A stretch of DNA of 64,000 bases from Marinobacterium sp. xm-d-530. Lineage in GTDB: Bacteria; Pseudomonadota; Gammaproteobacteria; Pseudomonadales; Balneatricaceae. The stretch covers positions 558,001-622,000 of the forward strand of contig NZ_WBYM01000001.1 of the NCBI RefSeq assembly GCF_013283365.1, read 5' to 3'. The notes beneath the pieces are model-generated. The model was not told the DNA's origin and did no database searches. It worked only from the letters and a program-made list of their open reading frames with translations. The translations under genes were made by a program, and so were the position numbers. Position 1 is the stretch's first letter. Every line of letters begins with the position of its first letter. This document shows, piece after piece, positions 1 to 8,018 of the stretch.

Positions 1-1231
1 GCAGTACATCACCTGTCTCTGTATCGATTGCTAGAATCTGACCCGGTCCAACACGACCTTGAGCAACAATATCGCTTGGCTCGTAGCTGAATACACCGAT
101 CTCAGAAGCGGTACAGATCATGCCATCTTTGGTCATCACCCAACGAGATGGACGAAGACCGTTACGGTCTAGAAGACAGACCGCGTAACGACCGTCAGTC
201 ATAACCATACCAGCAGGACCATCCCAAGCTTCCATGTGCATCGAGTTGTACTCGTAGAATGCACGTAGCTCAGTGTCCATGGTGTCAACGTTCTGCCACG
301 CAGGTGGAATGATCATACGAACCGCGCGGTAGATATCGATACCACCAACCAGTAGGAATTCGATCATGTTATCCATTGATGACGAGTCAGAGCCGGTGGT
401 GTTAACGATTGGCTGTAGCTCATCAAGATTTGGAATCAATGGAGTAGCAAATTTAGAGGCGCGAGCACGTGCCCAGTTGCGGTTACCTTCAACCGTGTTG
501 ATCTCGCCATTGTGGGCAAGGAAACGGAATGGCTGTGCAAGAGGCCAGCGCGGTGCTGTGTTCGTTGAGAAGCGCTGGTGGTAGGTACACACCGCTGTCT
601 TCAACTCAGGATCTGCAAGGTCTTTATAGAACACAGGAAGATCGACCGGCATCATCAAGCCTTTGTAGCTGATCACGCGCTCAGATAGGGTACAGATGTA
701 GAAATCTGCATCATCAGACAGAGCGATCTCAACTTTACGGCGAGCCACAAACAGCGCAACTTCAAGCGCTTTTGCATCCATGTCTGACACATTGATCAGA
801 ACTTGTTCGATCTGTGGAAGCGTCTCTTTCGCGATAGGACCAAGGCAGCTGTCATCCGTCGGAACTACACGCCAGCCAGCAACGGTAAGGCCCTGCGCTT
901 CAAGTTCGCGATTCATGACAGTACGAGCATTGTCAGCCGCCGCGGCATCCTTAGATAGGAATACCATGCCAACAGCAAAGGTGTCAGTTAGGTCGACATT
1001 CAACTCATTCTTAGCGGCTGCACGCATGAAATCGCGTGGCATCTGCATCAACAGACCACAGCCATCACCCGTCTTACCATCCGCTGCAATACCACCACGG
1101 TGAGTCATGCAGGCCAATGCTTCAATGGCGTTATCAAGTACCTTATGACTTGCTTCGCCCTGCATGTGGGCCATTAGACCAAAACCGCAGTTATCTTTAA
1201 ATTCATCCGCGCGATACAGACCGTTGCTCAT
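1..1231 (-). CDS. gltB: Glutamate synthase large subunit, N-terminal part (runs off the window)
   Basis: Glutamate synthase (GOGAT) alpha subunit, which transfers the glutamine amide to 2-oxoglutarate together with GltD. Only the N-terminal 410 codons lie in the window; the frame is open to base 1. The start is the ATG at 1231, preceded by an AGGAAT-type ribosome site. The conserved DNCGFG motif puts the catalytic class-II glutamine amidotransferase cysteine at residue 15, so a 14-residue propeptide would be removed. Further motifs are [15 protein letters not shown] and, near the edge, GRVGPGQ. The rest of the amidotransferase, the FMN and 3Fe-4S domains and gltD would lie to the left of the window. 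aroB lies upstream on the same strand, separated by a terminator. Confidence 0.95.
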   Translation of the reverse strand, partial: MSNGLYRADEFKDNCGFGLMAHMQGEASHKVLDNAIEALACMTHRGGIAADGKTGDGCGLLMQMPRDFMRAAAKNELNVDLTDTFAVGMVFLSKDAAAADNARTVMNRELEAQGLTVAGWRVVPTDDSCLGPIAKETLPQIEQVLINVSDMDAKALEVALFVARRKVEIALSDDADFYICTLSERVISYKGLMMPVDLPVFYKDLADPELKTAVCTYHQRFSTNTAPRWPLAQPFRFLAHNGEINTVEGNRNWARARASKFATPLIPNLDELQPIVNTTGSDSSSMDNMIEFLLVGGIDIYRAVRMIIPPAWQNVDTMDTELRAFYEYNSMHMEAWDGPAGMVMTDGRYAVCLLDRNGLRPSRWVMTKDGMICTASEIGVFSYEPSDIVAQGRVGPGQILAIDTETGDVL

Positions 1232-1372
1232 ACGCTATTCCTACCTAAAAACTTAAATAAAATCAGGCACTTAAAACCTGAATACACCTCTAGAGAAATG
1301 ACACAGAGGCAAAATGGGACCGTAATTCTACACTTCTACGGCTCTGGCTACAAATCGACCAAGAAAAAACAA

Positions 1373-1397
1373 AAAACGCGCCAAGTTGGCGCGTTTT
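1373..1397 (-). terminator. Intrinsic terminator downstream of aroB
   Basis: A perfect inverted repeat, AAAACGCGCCAA and TTGGCGCGTTTT, is centred on base 1385. It lies 17 bases beyond the aroB stop. On the minus strand the hairpin ends in a run of U. It should end the pilMNOPQ-aroKB transcript before gltB, which then needs its own promoter in the remaining 140 bases up to 1231. Confidence 0.85.
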
Positions 1398-1413
1398 GTA
1401 AGTCGGAATTTTT

Positions 1414-2496
1414 TTATTCGCCGCTGTAGTGCTGCTTTAGTGTCGATTTTAGGGCTTCGGGGTCGACCTCGCTGGTAACGACTGCCTGACCTAGCTGTTG
1501 CAGCAAGACGAGTCGAATCTGACCGTCTAAAACCTTCTTATCAACCGACATCAACTCAATAAACCGATCCGGCGTCATATCTGCTGGAGGTGCTATCGGC
1601 AACTTCGCTCGACGCAAGAGTGTTTCAACACGTGCTAAATCAGCAGGCTCTAACCAACCGAGACGCATCGAAAGATCTGCAGCCATCCACATACCTGCTC
1701 CCACCGCTTCACCATGCAGCCAATTTCCGTAGCCCTGATCAGTCTCAATGGCATGGCCAAAGGTGTGACCAAGATTCAAAATGGCACGAATACCGCCTTC
1801 ACGCTCATCTTGTGCAACGACCTCTGCTTTGATTTCACAAGAACGTTTAATGGCATATGCCATCAACTCAGGATCACAGTCGTTAAGTCCATCGATGTTC
1901 TTCTCCAGCCAAGCAAGAAATTCAACATCGTAGATCAAACCGTACTTGATCACTTCAGCAAGACCCGCGGCCAACTCACGCTCTGGGAGTGTCTTCAAGA
2001 CATCGGTATCGGCCAATACCGCTTTGGGCTGATAAAAGGCACCGATCATATTCTTACCCAGCGGATGGTTAACGCCCGTTTTCCCCCCCACCGATGAGTC
2101 TACCTGAGAGAGCAAGGTTGTCGGTATCTGAATGAAATCGACACCACGCTGATAGGAGGCCGCTGCGAAACCAGTCATATCTCCGATAACTCCACCACCT
2201 AGAGCGATCAGTGTGGTCGTGCGGTTGTGGCGCATCTGCAACAAGGCATCGAAAATAAGGTTAAGAGTATCTAAAGTTTTGAATGACTCACCGTCTGGCA
2301 GAATCACTTCGTCCACTTGAAGGCCAGGAAGCTGGTCACGCAGCGCGCTCAAGTAGAGTGGAGCAATCGTCTCATTGGTGACGATCATTACCTGCTTACC
2401 CCGAACCGCACCCGCAATATCTACTTTCTGAAAAAGATGGTCGCCTACGTAGATAGGGTAGCTACGGTCACCTAAGTCGACTTTTAACTCTTGCAT
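1414..2496 (-). CDS. aroB: 3-dehydroquinate synthase
   Basis: Second step of the shikimate pathway: DAHP to 3-dehydroquinate, NAD- and zinc-dependent, cytoplasmic. The length of 360 residues is normal. GGGVIGD at 100-106 is the NAD-binding glycine motif, and DSSVGGKTG at 133-141 contacts substrate phosphate. The zinc ligands expected for the family are present at Glu181, His244 (in GHTFGH) and His261 (in HGEAVGAG). It begins 14 bases after aroK and is the last gene of the pilMNOPQ-aroK-aroB string. In many relatives a DamX-like SPOR gene separates aroB from gltB; none is present here. Confidence 0.97.
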   Translation of the reverse strand: MQELKVDLGDRSYPIYVGDHLFQKVDIAGAVRGKQVMIVTNETIAPLYLSALRDQLPGLQVDEVILPDGESFKTLDTLNLIFDALLQMRHNRTTTLIALGGGVIGDMTGFAAASYQRGVDFIQIPTTLLSQVDSSVGGKTGVNHPLGKNMIGAFYQPKAVLADTDVLKTLPERELAAGLAEVIKYGLIYDVEFLAWLEKNIDGLNDCDPELMAYAIKRSCEIKAEVVAQDEREGGIRAILNLGHTFGHAIETDQGYGNWLHGEAVGAGMWMAADLSMRLGWLEPADLARVETLLRRAKLPIAPPADMTPDRFIELMSVDKKVLDGQIRLVLLQQLGQAVVTSEVDPEALKSTLKQHYSGE

Positions 2497-2510
2497 GCGA
2501 TGAATCCTGA

Positions 2511-3035
2511 CTACGCGCTTTTCAGAACGCGATGTTTTTTAAGGGCTTTGACGATCTCACTGATGACCATACGCGGATGTCTGCGATCAGTGCGCAGTAT
2601 CATATCGGCGGTGTCGCGGTAGAGTGGATCTCGTTTTTCTAAAAGGGTCTCTAGTGTCTTGCGAGGATCTTGGGTTTGCAGCAGAGGACGGTTGCGATCA
2701 CGCGCGGTGCGCTCAATCTGCTGATCAATACTGGTTTCTAGGTAGATAACGAAACCACGGCTGCGGAGGAATTCTCGGTTGGCTGGGCGCATCACAGCAC
2801 CACCGCCCGTCGCTAAGACGATGTCATCTTGCTGAGTGATTAGATCGATAACCGTCTGCTCGCGATCGCGAAAGCCCTCTTCACCCTCAACATCGAAGAT
2901 CCAAGGAATATCGGCGCCAGCACGGTCAACAATCACTTTATCGGAGTCAATAAACTCCAATTTCAGCTCGTTAGAAAGCAAACGCCCTATGGTGCTCTTT
3001 CCAGATCCCATAGGGCCAATTAAAAATATTTTCAA
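2511..3035 (-). CDS. aroK: Shikimate kinase I
   Basis: Phosphorylates shikimate with ATP, the fifth step of the shikimate pathway. The Walker A motif GPMGSGKST is at residues 7-15, an Asp-Ser-Asp substrate/magnesium motif at about 31-33, ATGGGAV at about 76-82, and the arginine-rich lid segment RDRNRPLL follows. The 174-residue length is typical. The gene sits 14 bases after pilQ and 14 before aroB, so the shikimate pair is almost certainly cotranscribed with the pilus operon, an arrangement conserved in Pseudomonas and relatives. Confidence 0.96.
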   Translation of the reverse strand: MKIFLIGPMGSGKSTIGRLLSNELKLEFIDSDKVIVDRAGADIPWIFDVEGEEGFRDREQTVIDLITQQDDIVLATGGGAVMRPANREFLRSRGFVIYLETSIDQQIERTARDRNRPLLQTQDPRKTLETLLEKRDPLYRDTADMILRTDRRHPRMVISEIVKALKKHRVLKSA

Positions 3036-3049
3036 AAAACAGCCTTACA

Positions 3050-5113
3050 CTACCGCACGTTCAGTGACTCACGAATCAGTTTCGGGGTAATGAAGATCAA
3101 CAACTCGTTCTTCTGTTCTGTGGTCTGTCGATTTCTAAACGCAGCACCAATAACAGGCAGGTCACCTAGACCTGGAACCTTCTGAACACCATCGGATGCT
3201 TCAGTACGGAATACCCCACCAAGCACTATGGTATCACCATCGTTAACCACAACCGAAGTAGTTAATTGGTTTGTATTGATAGAAATTTCACCATTAGCCA
3301 GGGTTGAGCCCACACTGTCCTGATTAATTGCCAGATCCATAGCGATTCGGTCACCTGGGTTTAGCTGGGGTGTAACGTTAAGCGAGAGCGCGACATCTTT
3401 GAATGCGGTTGTCGTTGTACCGTCTTCAACAGTTTGGTACGGAATCTGTTGCCCAGAGGTGATATTCGCCGCCTTACCATTGGTTGTAATCACCTTAGGT
3501 TGTGAAATCACCTCACCATTACCTGTGCTCTCAAGCGCAGAAAGTTCAGCCGAGAGTAGTAGCGAGTTTTTGATAAAGCCGACCGCTAGAGAGGGTCCTG
3601 CCACACCGAAGTCCACATTCAAACCAGACTGAGTGACGCCCGCCACACCTGGAGCCGTAATGCCTGAACCAAAAGAGAGCTGACCATCACCCAATACGGT
3701 GGTTGGGCCATTAGCAAAACCCCATTTAACACCAAGACTTTCTGAGAAGTTCGCCGAAGCCGTGACTACGCGCGCCTCCACCATGATCTGAGCGACTTCA
3801 ACATCAAAGCGCTTCAGAGTACGGCGGATATCTTCGATGGCTGCGTTAGTCTCACGCACCATTAGGACGTTGGTTTGGTCATCAGCCAATACAAAACCAC
3901 GCTCACTGATCAGATTGGCCGCCGAAAGATACTCTTTCATCTCAGAGGCACGGCGGTAGTCGATCTGGATGTATTCGGTTACCAGCGGCGCCAGCTCTTT
4001 AACCTGTTGCTGGTTTTCAAGCTCTTGACGTTCACGATCGGCGATTTGTGTTGCATCGCCCACTAGCATGACGTTACCCACGACACGCTTATCCAGCCCG
4101 TTGGTCTTCAAAATAATATCCAGCGCCTGATCCCAAGGGACATTCTTCAGACGAAGCGTGGTATTACCGCTCACTTCATCGCCTACCACTAGGTTCTTCT
4201 CTGCCACTTCTGCAATGATTTGGAGTACAGAGCGCACCTCTACATTTTGGAAGTTTAGATCGATCTCTTCACCGGTAAACGGGAACAGATCTTTCTGAAG
4301 ATCCGCTTGAGCACTCAACGAGATCGGTTTGAAATCTAGCACTAGTTGGTTGTTGGATTGGTACGCGAGGTAATCGTAAGGGTCGCTAGAGGGCAGAATC
4401 AAAATTGCCGCACTGCCATCAGCATTCATCGAGTCGATAAAGTTAATCGGTGTCGCAAAGGCTTTGACATCAAGCTTTTGAGACAGCCCGGGTGCCAAGG
4501 TTGCCCCGACCAGATTAACAATGACGCCGTTACCCTCTTCGATAATATCCAATCCAGCACGATCGTCACTCAGAGAGATCGTCACCCGACCTTGATTGCC
4601 TTCTAGACGCTCAAAATCGACACCCACTACTCGTGTTGTGTCATCTACAGTGGTTTTTTGAGCAGGAGCTGCTTTAGATGCCGTTGCTGCAGTAGCGGCT
4701 GAAGCTTGAGTTGAGTTACCCATTGAGAGGATCAATTGATTACCCTGCACTGAGGTTTGGTAGCCAACCGATTCCGTCAGCTCGACAACGACACGAAGGC
4801 GATCGTTGGTTTCTGCAAAAAGCAGTTTTGATACGGGACCAGAGCCAACACTGATTGAACGATCCAACTGCTCAGATTTATCAACACCCCACAAATCAAC
4901 CACCAACCTCGCAGGTGTATCCACTGCGTAAATTTTTGGTTCGGCCGGTTGATCCGTGAAGTCAAACCTCAACTCTGTCTGATTGCCCGGCAGCGCAGTC
5001 GCAACCACAGCATTTAACGTTTGCGCCGAAGCCATCGTCGACATAAGCATCAAAGTGACCAGAGTAACTAAACGCTGAACCGACATATTTAATTTCCATC
5101 TCTTCATATTCAT
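3050..5113 (-). CDS. pilQ: Type IV pilus secretin PilQ
   Basis: Outer-membrane secretin that forms the gated channel for the type IV pilus. A signal peptide with a hydrophobic core and a MASAQ cleavage region covers roughly residues 10-30. Two AMIN-type beta domains (about 30-120 and 160-260) bind peptidoglycan. An STN/N0 domain at about 290-360 (with EIDLNFQNVEVRSVL), a NolW/N1 domain, and the C-terminal secretin barrel follow, ending with the signature VPGLGDLPVIGAAF. At 687 residues it is a normal full-length PilQ. A second in-frame Met a few codons downstream (MSVQRL) is also a possible start. It lies 3 bases after pilP. Confidence 0.96.
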   Translation of the reverse strand: MNMKRWKLNMSVQRLVTLVTLMLMSTMASAQTLNAVVATALPGNQTELRFDFTDQPAEPKIYAVDTPARLVVDLWGVDKSEQLDRSISVGSGPVSKLLFAETNDRLRVVVELTESVGYQTSVQGNQLILSMGNSTQASAATAATASKAAPAQKTTVDDTTRVVGVDFERLEGNQGRVTISLSDDRAGLDIIEEGNGVIVNLVGATLAPGLSQKLDVKAFATPINFIDSMNADGSAAILILPSSDPYDYLAYQSNNQLVLDFKPISLSAQADLQKDLFPFTGEEIDLNFQNVEVRSVLQIIAEVAEKNLVVGDEVSGNTTLRLKNVPWDQALDIILKTNGLDKRVVGNVMLVGDATQIADRERQELENQQQVKELAPLVTEYIQIDYRRASEMKEYLSAANLISERGFVLADDQTNVLMVRETNAAIEDIRRTLKRFDVEVAQIMVEARVVTASANFSESLGVKWGFANGPTTVLGDGQLSFGSGITAPGVAGVTQSGLNVDFGVAGPSLAVGFIKNSLLLSAELSALESTGNGEVISQPKVITTNGKAANITSGQQIPYQTVEDGTTTTAFKDVALSLNVTPQLNPGDRIAMDLAINQDSVGSTLANGEISINTNQLTTSVVVNDGDTIVLGGVFRTEASDGVQKVPGLGDLPVIGAAFRNRQTTEQKNELLIFITPKLIRESLNVR

Positions 5114-5116
5114 GGC

Positions 5117-5665
5117 TTACTCCAATCCCGGCAGTTTGACGACTCTGGGTCTGCTCATCCAGCCGCCGCGGCCGTTCGATACAATCTCTTTCAACTCAAT
5201 ACCGCGTTCATCAATATTCACTACAACACCATAATCGATGCCCATGCGAGCACCCATTTTAATCTGATGCACTTCAGAGTTACTGTCTCTGACTAGGGCG
5301 ATCAATTGACCATCCATTGGCGAGGTAATTGTTCCTACCATCTGCAACTGCTCAACCGGAAACTCTTCCAAGTACTCTTTAATACGATTGAAATCAGGCA
5401 TGATTGTTGGTGCAACCACGACCTCATCGTCATCGAGAAACTGTTGTGGCAATAGCGGTACAAAGGGATCACGCTGCCAAGGTCCTTCATAAACAAAGGC
5501 TTCGTAGGCGATCAGCTCAGGCAGCGGTTCAATGCCACCTCCAGGCGCCGCCAGCTTCTCACGAACAAAGAGTTTAAGGTCCGACGAATCATCTACCCAG
5601 ATACAACCCTGCAAAAGAGATGCCAATAGCGCGATGAGAGAGAGATGTTTGATTGTTCTATTCAT
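5117..5665 (-). CDS. pilP: Type IV pilus pilotin-like lipoprotein PilP
   Basis: Inner-membrane lipoprotein that links the PilNO dimer to PilQ. I chose the ATG at 5665 over the in-frame ATG at 5686 because an AGGAG site lies just upstream of it and because it places a compact lipoprotein signal: the lipobox LLQGC gives the lipidated Cys at residue 21. The start falls 4 bases after the pilO stop. A flexible region is followed by the C-terminal PilP beta domain, which contains QMVGTI and a conserved GARMGIDYGVV stretch. About 182 residues, as in the family. Confidence 0.93.
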   Translation of the reverse strand: MNRTIKHLSLIALLASLLQGCIWVDDSSDLKLFVREKLAAPGGGIEPLPELIAYEAFVYEGPWQRDPFVPLLPQQFLDDDEVVVAPTIMPDFNRIKEYLEEFPVEQLQMVGTITSPMDGQLIALVRDSNSEVHQIKMGARMGIDYGVVVNIDERGIELKEIVSNGRGGWMSRPRVVKLPGLE

Positions 5666-5669
5666 CACA

Positions 5670-6287
5670 TCACTCCTCATCATCATAGCGGTAAGTTTTA
5701 GCGCTGATGCTCATGGTCAAAAGATCACCATTGGCTGGGCTAAGGTTGAAATCATGTAGGGTTACGATGCGCTTAACGCTGGCAACACCCGACACGAACT
5801 GACCCATCTGATGGTAGGTACCTTTAACCTGAATGGCGATCGGTAGCTCGACATAGAATGAGGCTTTGCGTTCTGGCTGCAGCGCGATGGAGTCTATTTC
5901 AAGTCCCGCGTTTCGACCTGTCGCACTGATATCCTCGAGCAGACCCGGTACCTCTTTCTCTGTTGGCAGTTGCGCCAGCATCTCAGCAAAGCGCAACTCA
6001 ACGTCCGCCATTTGACGTCTCAGTGCATCCAGTGAGGCCACTTGGTAGGACTTCGCTTCAAACTGAGTTTTGAGTGTCTGCTCTTTACCAATCTCTCTGT
6101 CGAGCGACTCTTTTTGATCCATCACTAAGAAGTTAAAGCCGACACCATTAATAACGATGAACAAAAGAGCAAACGCGATCGCTTTTACGCCATAAGGCCA
6201 GCTCCAAGCTTCGGACAGATCTAAGTTATTGATGTCAAAACCGCGAAACGCGCGTTCAAACTTCTGTTTTAGGGAAACTGAGGTCAT
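5670..6287 (-). CDS. pilO: Type IV pilus alignment protein PilO
   Basis: Bitopic inner-membrane protein that heterodimerises with PilN and spans the periplasm between PilM and PilP/PilQ. A short cytoplasmic N-terminus is followed by one membrane segment at about residues 34-56, a coiled-coil-like stretch (about 60-110), and a ferredoxin-like C-terminal domain. The 205-residue length is normal. Its ATG overlaps the pilN stop by four bases (ATGA), which suggests translational coupling. Confidence 0.94.
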   Translation of the reverse strand: MTSVSLKQKFERAFRGFDINNLDLSEAWSWPYGVKAIAFALLFIVINGVGFNFLVMDQKESLDREIGKEQTLKTQFEAKSYQVASLDALRRQMADVELRFAEMLAQLPTEKEVPGLLEDISATGRNAGLEIDSIALQPERKASFYVELPIAIQVKGTYHQMGQFVSGVASVKRIVTLHDFNLSPANGDLLTMSISAKTYRYDDEE

Positions 6288-6835
6288 TGTGCAGCCTCCT
6301 CAACATTGGGGCGCTCAAGCGGCACTCGCAAATTAAAACTCTTCAAACCATTCTGTGTCGCGACTTTCGACAACGAGGGCTCACCAAACCAGATGGAGTC
6401 ATTTAATGTGCGCATCAACGACGAGACATCTTCATTAGCAACCGCAAGGCCATTGATCGACATCTCTTGGCCAGAGCGGTTCAGTGACTGGTAGTGAATG
6501 CCATCAGGCATAACCTCTACCAACTCATCAAAGGTGCGAACAATAATAGGACGTGTACCCTGCAGCTCTTGAATTGCAGTCAGTCGTTCTAGCAGGCGTT
6601 CACGCTTATTTTTAAGCTCTTGTATCTCTTTCAGTTTGACATCTAGGCGCGAAATTTCGCTGGTTAAATAGGCATTTCGATCCTGCTGCCTATTCAACAT
6701 AACTGTTAGGTAGTAGTAACTCGCTCCGACAATCGAAGCGGCCAACAGAGCAGTGACGATAAGTTGTGTGTAGAAACGTTTTTGCAGGAAAGCATTTCGC
6801 TCTTCACGCCAAGGTCTCAGGTTAATGGTTCTCAT
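6284..6835 (-). CDS. pilN: Type IV pilus alignment protein PilN
   Basis: Inner-membrane partner of PilO. The start is set at the ATG at 6835, since MRTINLRPWREER is the conserved PilN beginning: the INLRPW segment is the peptide that docks into PilM. A GGGGGG run just upstream serves as the ribosome site. A membrane segment at about 22-44 is followed by a periplasmic coiled coil and a ferredoxin-like fold. About 183 residues. The start lies inside the last codons of pilM (14-base overlap), so its translation is probably coupled to the pilM tail. That matters because pilM has an internal stop. Confidence 0.94.
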   Translation of the reverse strand: MRTINLRPWREERNAFLQKRFYTQLIVTALLAASIVGASYYYLTVMLNRQQDRNAYLTSEISRLDVKLKEIQELKNKRERLLERLTAIQELQGTRPIIVRTFDELVEVMPDGIHYQSLNRSGQEMSINGLAVANEDVSSLMRTLNDSIWFGEPSLSKVATQNGLKSFNLRVPLERPNVEEAAQ

Positions 6836-7886
6836 ATTGCCCCCCGACACCACGCAAGGCTAAAGAGAGTGCTTTAGTCAAAGCGTTCTTCTCGGCATTT
6901 AATCGATCCATATTAATCTGGGATGCAATCTCTACCCTCTCAAACGGATCTAAACCATGAACCCTGATACCTAACTCACTACTCAATTTATCTTTAATAC
7001 CAGGTAGAGAGGCTAGACCGCCCGTAATATACAGTGTCGATAACTGCTCTTGGGACCCCGAAGCTGAATAGAACTGCAAAGCTCTAGAGACCTGCTGAAC
7101 CGCTGAATCAGCAAAGCTCTCCATGAGACTGATAAGCGAGGGATCTAGTTCACCGTGTCGCAGCTGTGCAGCCAATTCATCATGCGGCAGCTCTGTGTAG
7201 AGTTACAGTTGCTGCAGTAGTTCCTCGCCCCCAAAGGTATGCTCACGATGGTAGCTAATCAAGCCATCCTTAAAAGCGTAAAAGGTAAGATTATGAGCGC
7301 CAAAATCGACAATCGCACAGGCTCTTCCAGGCACCAGCTCTTCTGGTGGGAGTGCGCGTTCATAGACATAGGTATCTACATCAACCACATCGCATTGGAG
7401 CCCAGCCAAATCTAGGCAATCCTCTCGAGCAGAGACGCCGTCGCGACGACAAGCGACAATCCCAATTCGATTAAATGCCGGATTACCTTGCACAGGCCCT
7501 AGCACCTCGAAATCCAGTGCAACATCCTCTATTGGATAGGGGATAAATTGATCGGCTTCAATTTTAACTTGCTCTTCAAGGTCAAAGCCGTAGAACAGTT
7601 CAGAAATTTGAATCTCTTTTGTGATCACGTCAGAGGCGGCTACGGATGTGATGGCTCGCGTGGCTTTCACACCCGCCAGACGTTGTGCTTTGACAATGGC
7701 ATCGGCAACCTCTTCAGGTTTCTCAATACTGCCATCTACAAAGGATTTTTCTGGCAGAGAGATGACGCCAAAGCCGTCCAGCACAGGCGTCTTTCCACGA
7801 AAGCTTAAAGCAACAAGCTTAAGAGAGGAGTTCCCGATATCAACTCCCAAAACACTTTGTTTGTTACCACCAAAGAGTTTGAACAC
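6822..7886 (-). pseudogene. pilM: PilM, actin-like type IV pilus protein, interrupted by an in-frame stop
   Basis: Cytoplasmic FtsA/actin-like ATPase that anchors PilN. Read straight through, the frame is 354 codons, the usual PilM length. It starts MFKLFGGNKQSVLGVDIGNS (phosphate-1 loop, VDIGNSSLK), contains AIVDFGAHNLTFY (phosphate-2) and ends with YITGGLASLPG (adenosine motif). Codon 228, at 7203-7205, is TAA. Both sides are in the same frame with no indel, and homology continues directly after the stop, so a single substitution (for example from CAA, GAA or AAA) explains it. A TTG at 7175 could restart the tail. It could be a real nonsense mutation, a strain polymorphism or a sequence error. 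All other pil genes here look intact. Confidence 0.85.
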
Positions 7887-7982
7887 AAAAATACCTAATA
7901 ATTAGTGGATATTATCTAACTTCACTCTAGACTAGGTCACAAAAGTTACAAGTGACATTATGGACCTAAATCAAGTTCTCGT

Positions 7983-7988
7983 TATAAT
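7983..7988 (+). promoter_or_regulatory. Probable ponA promoter (-10)
   Basis: TATAAT at 7983-7988 lies 30 bases before the ponA ATG, in the 132-base divergent gap between pilM and ponA. The -35 region is weak (TGGACC at 7961-7966, 16-base spacer). pilM needs a promoter on the other strand in the same gap. A TTGTGA/TAGATA pair read on the minus strand between 7942 and 7913 is a candidate. Confidence 0.5.
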
Positions 7989-8018
7989 CCTAGCTCAATT
8001 TAAGAAATTTGCAGATTA

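Noticed and set aside
6822-7175. The pilM C-terminal piece as an independent gene
   Set aside because: It starts only at a TTG without a ribosome site, and it is the direct same-frame continuation of PilM after the stop.
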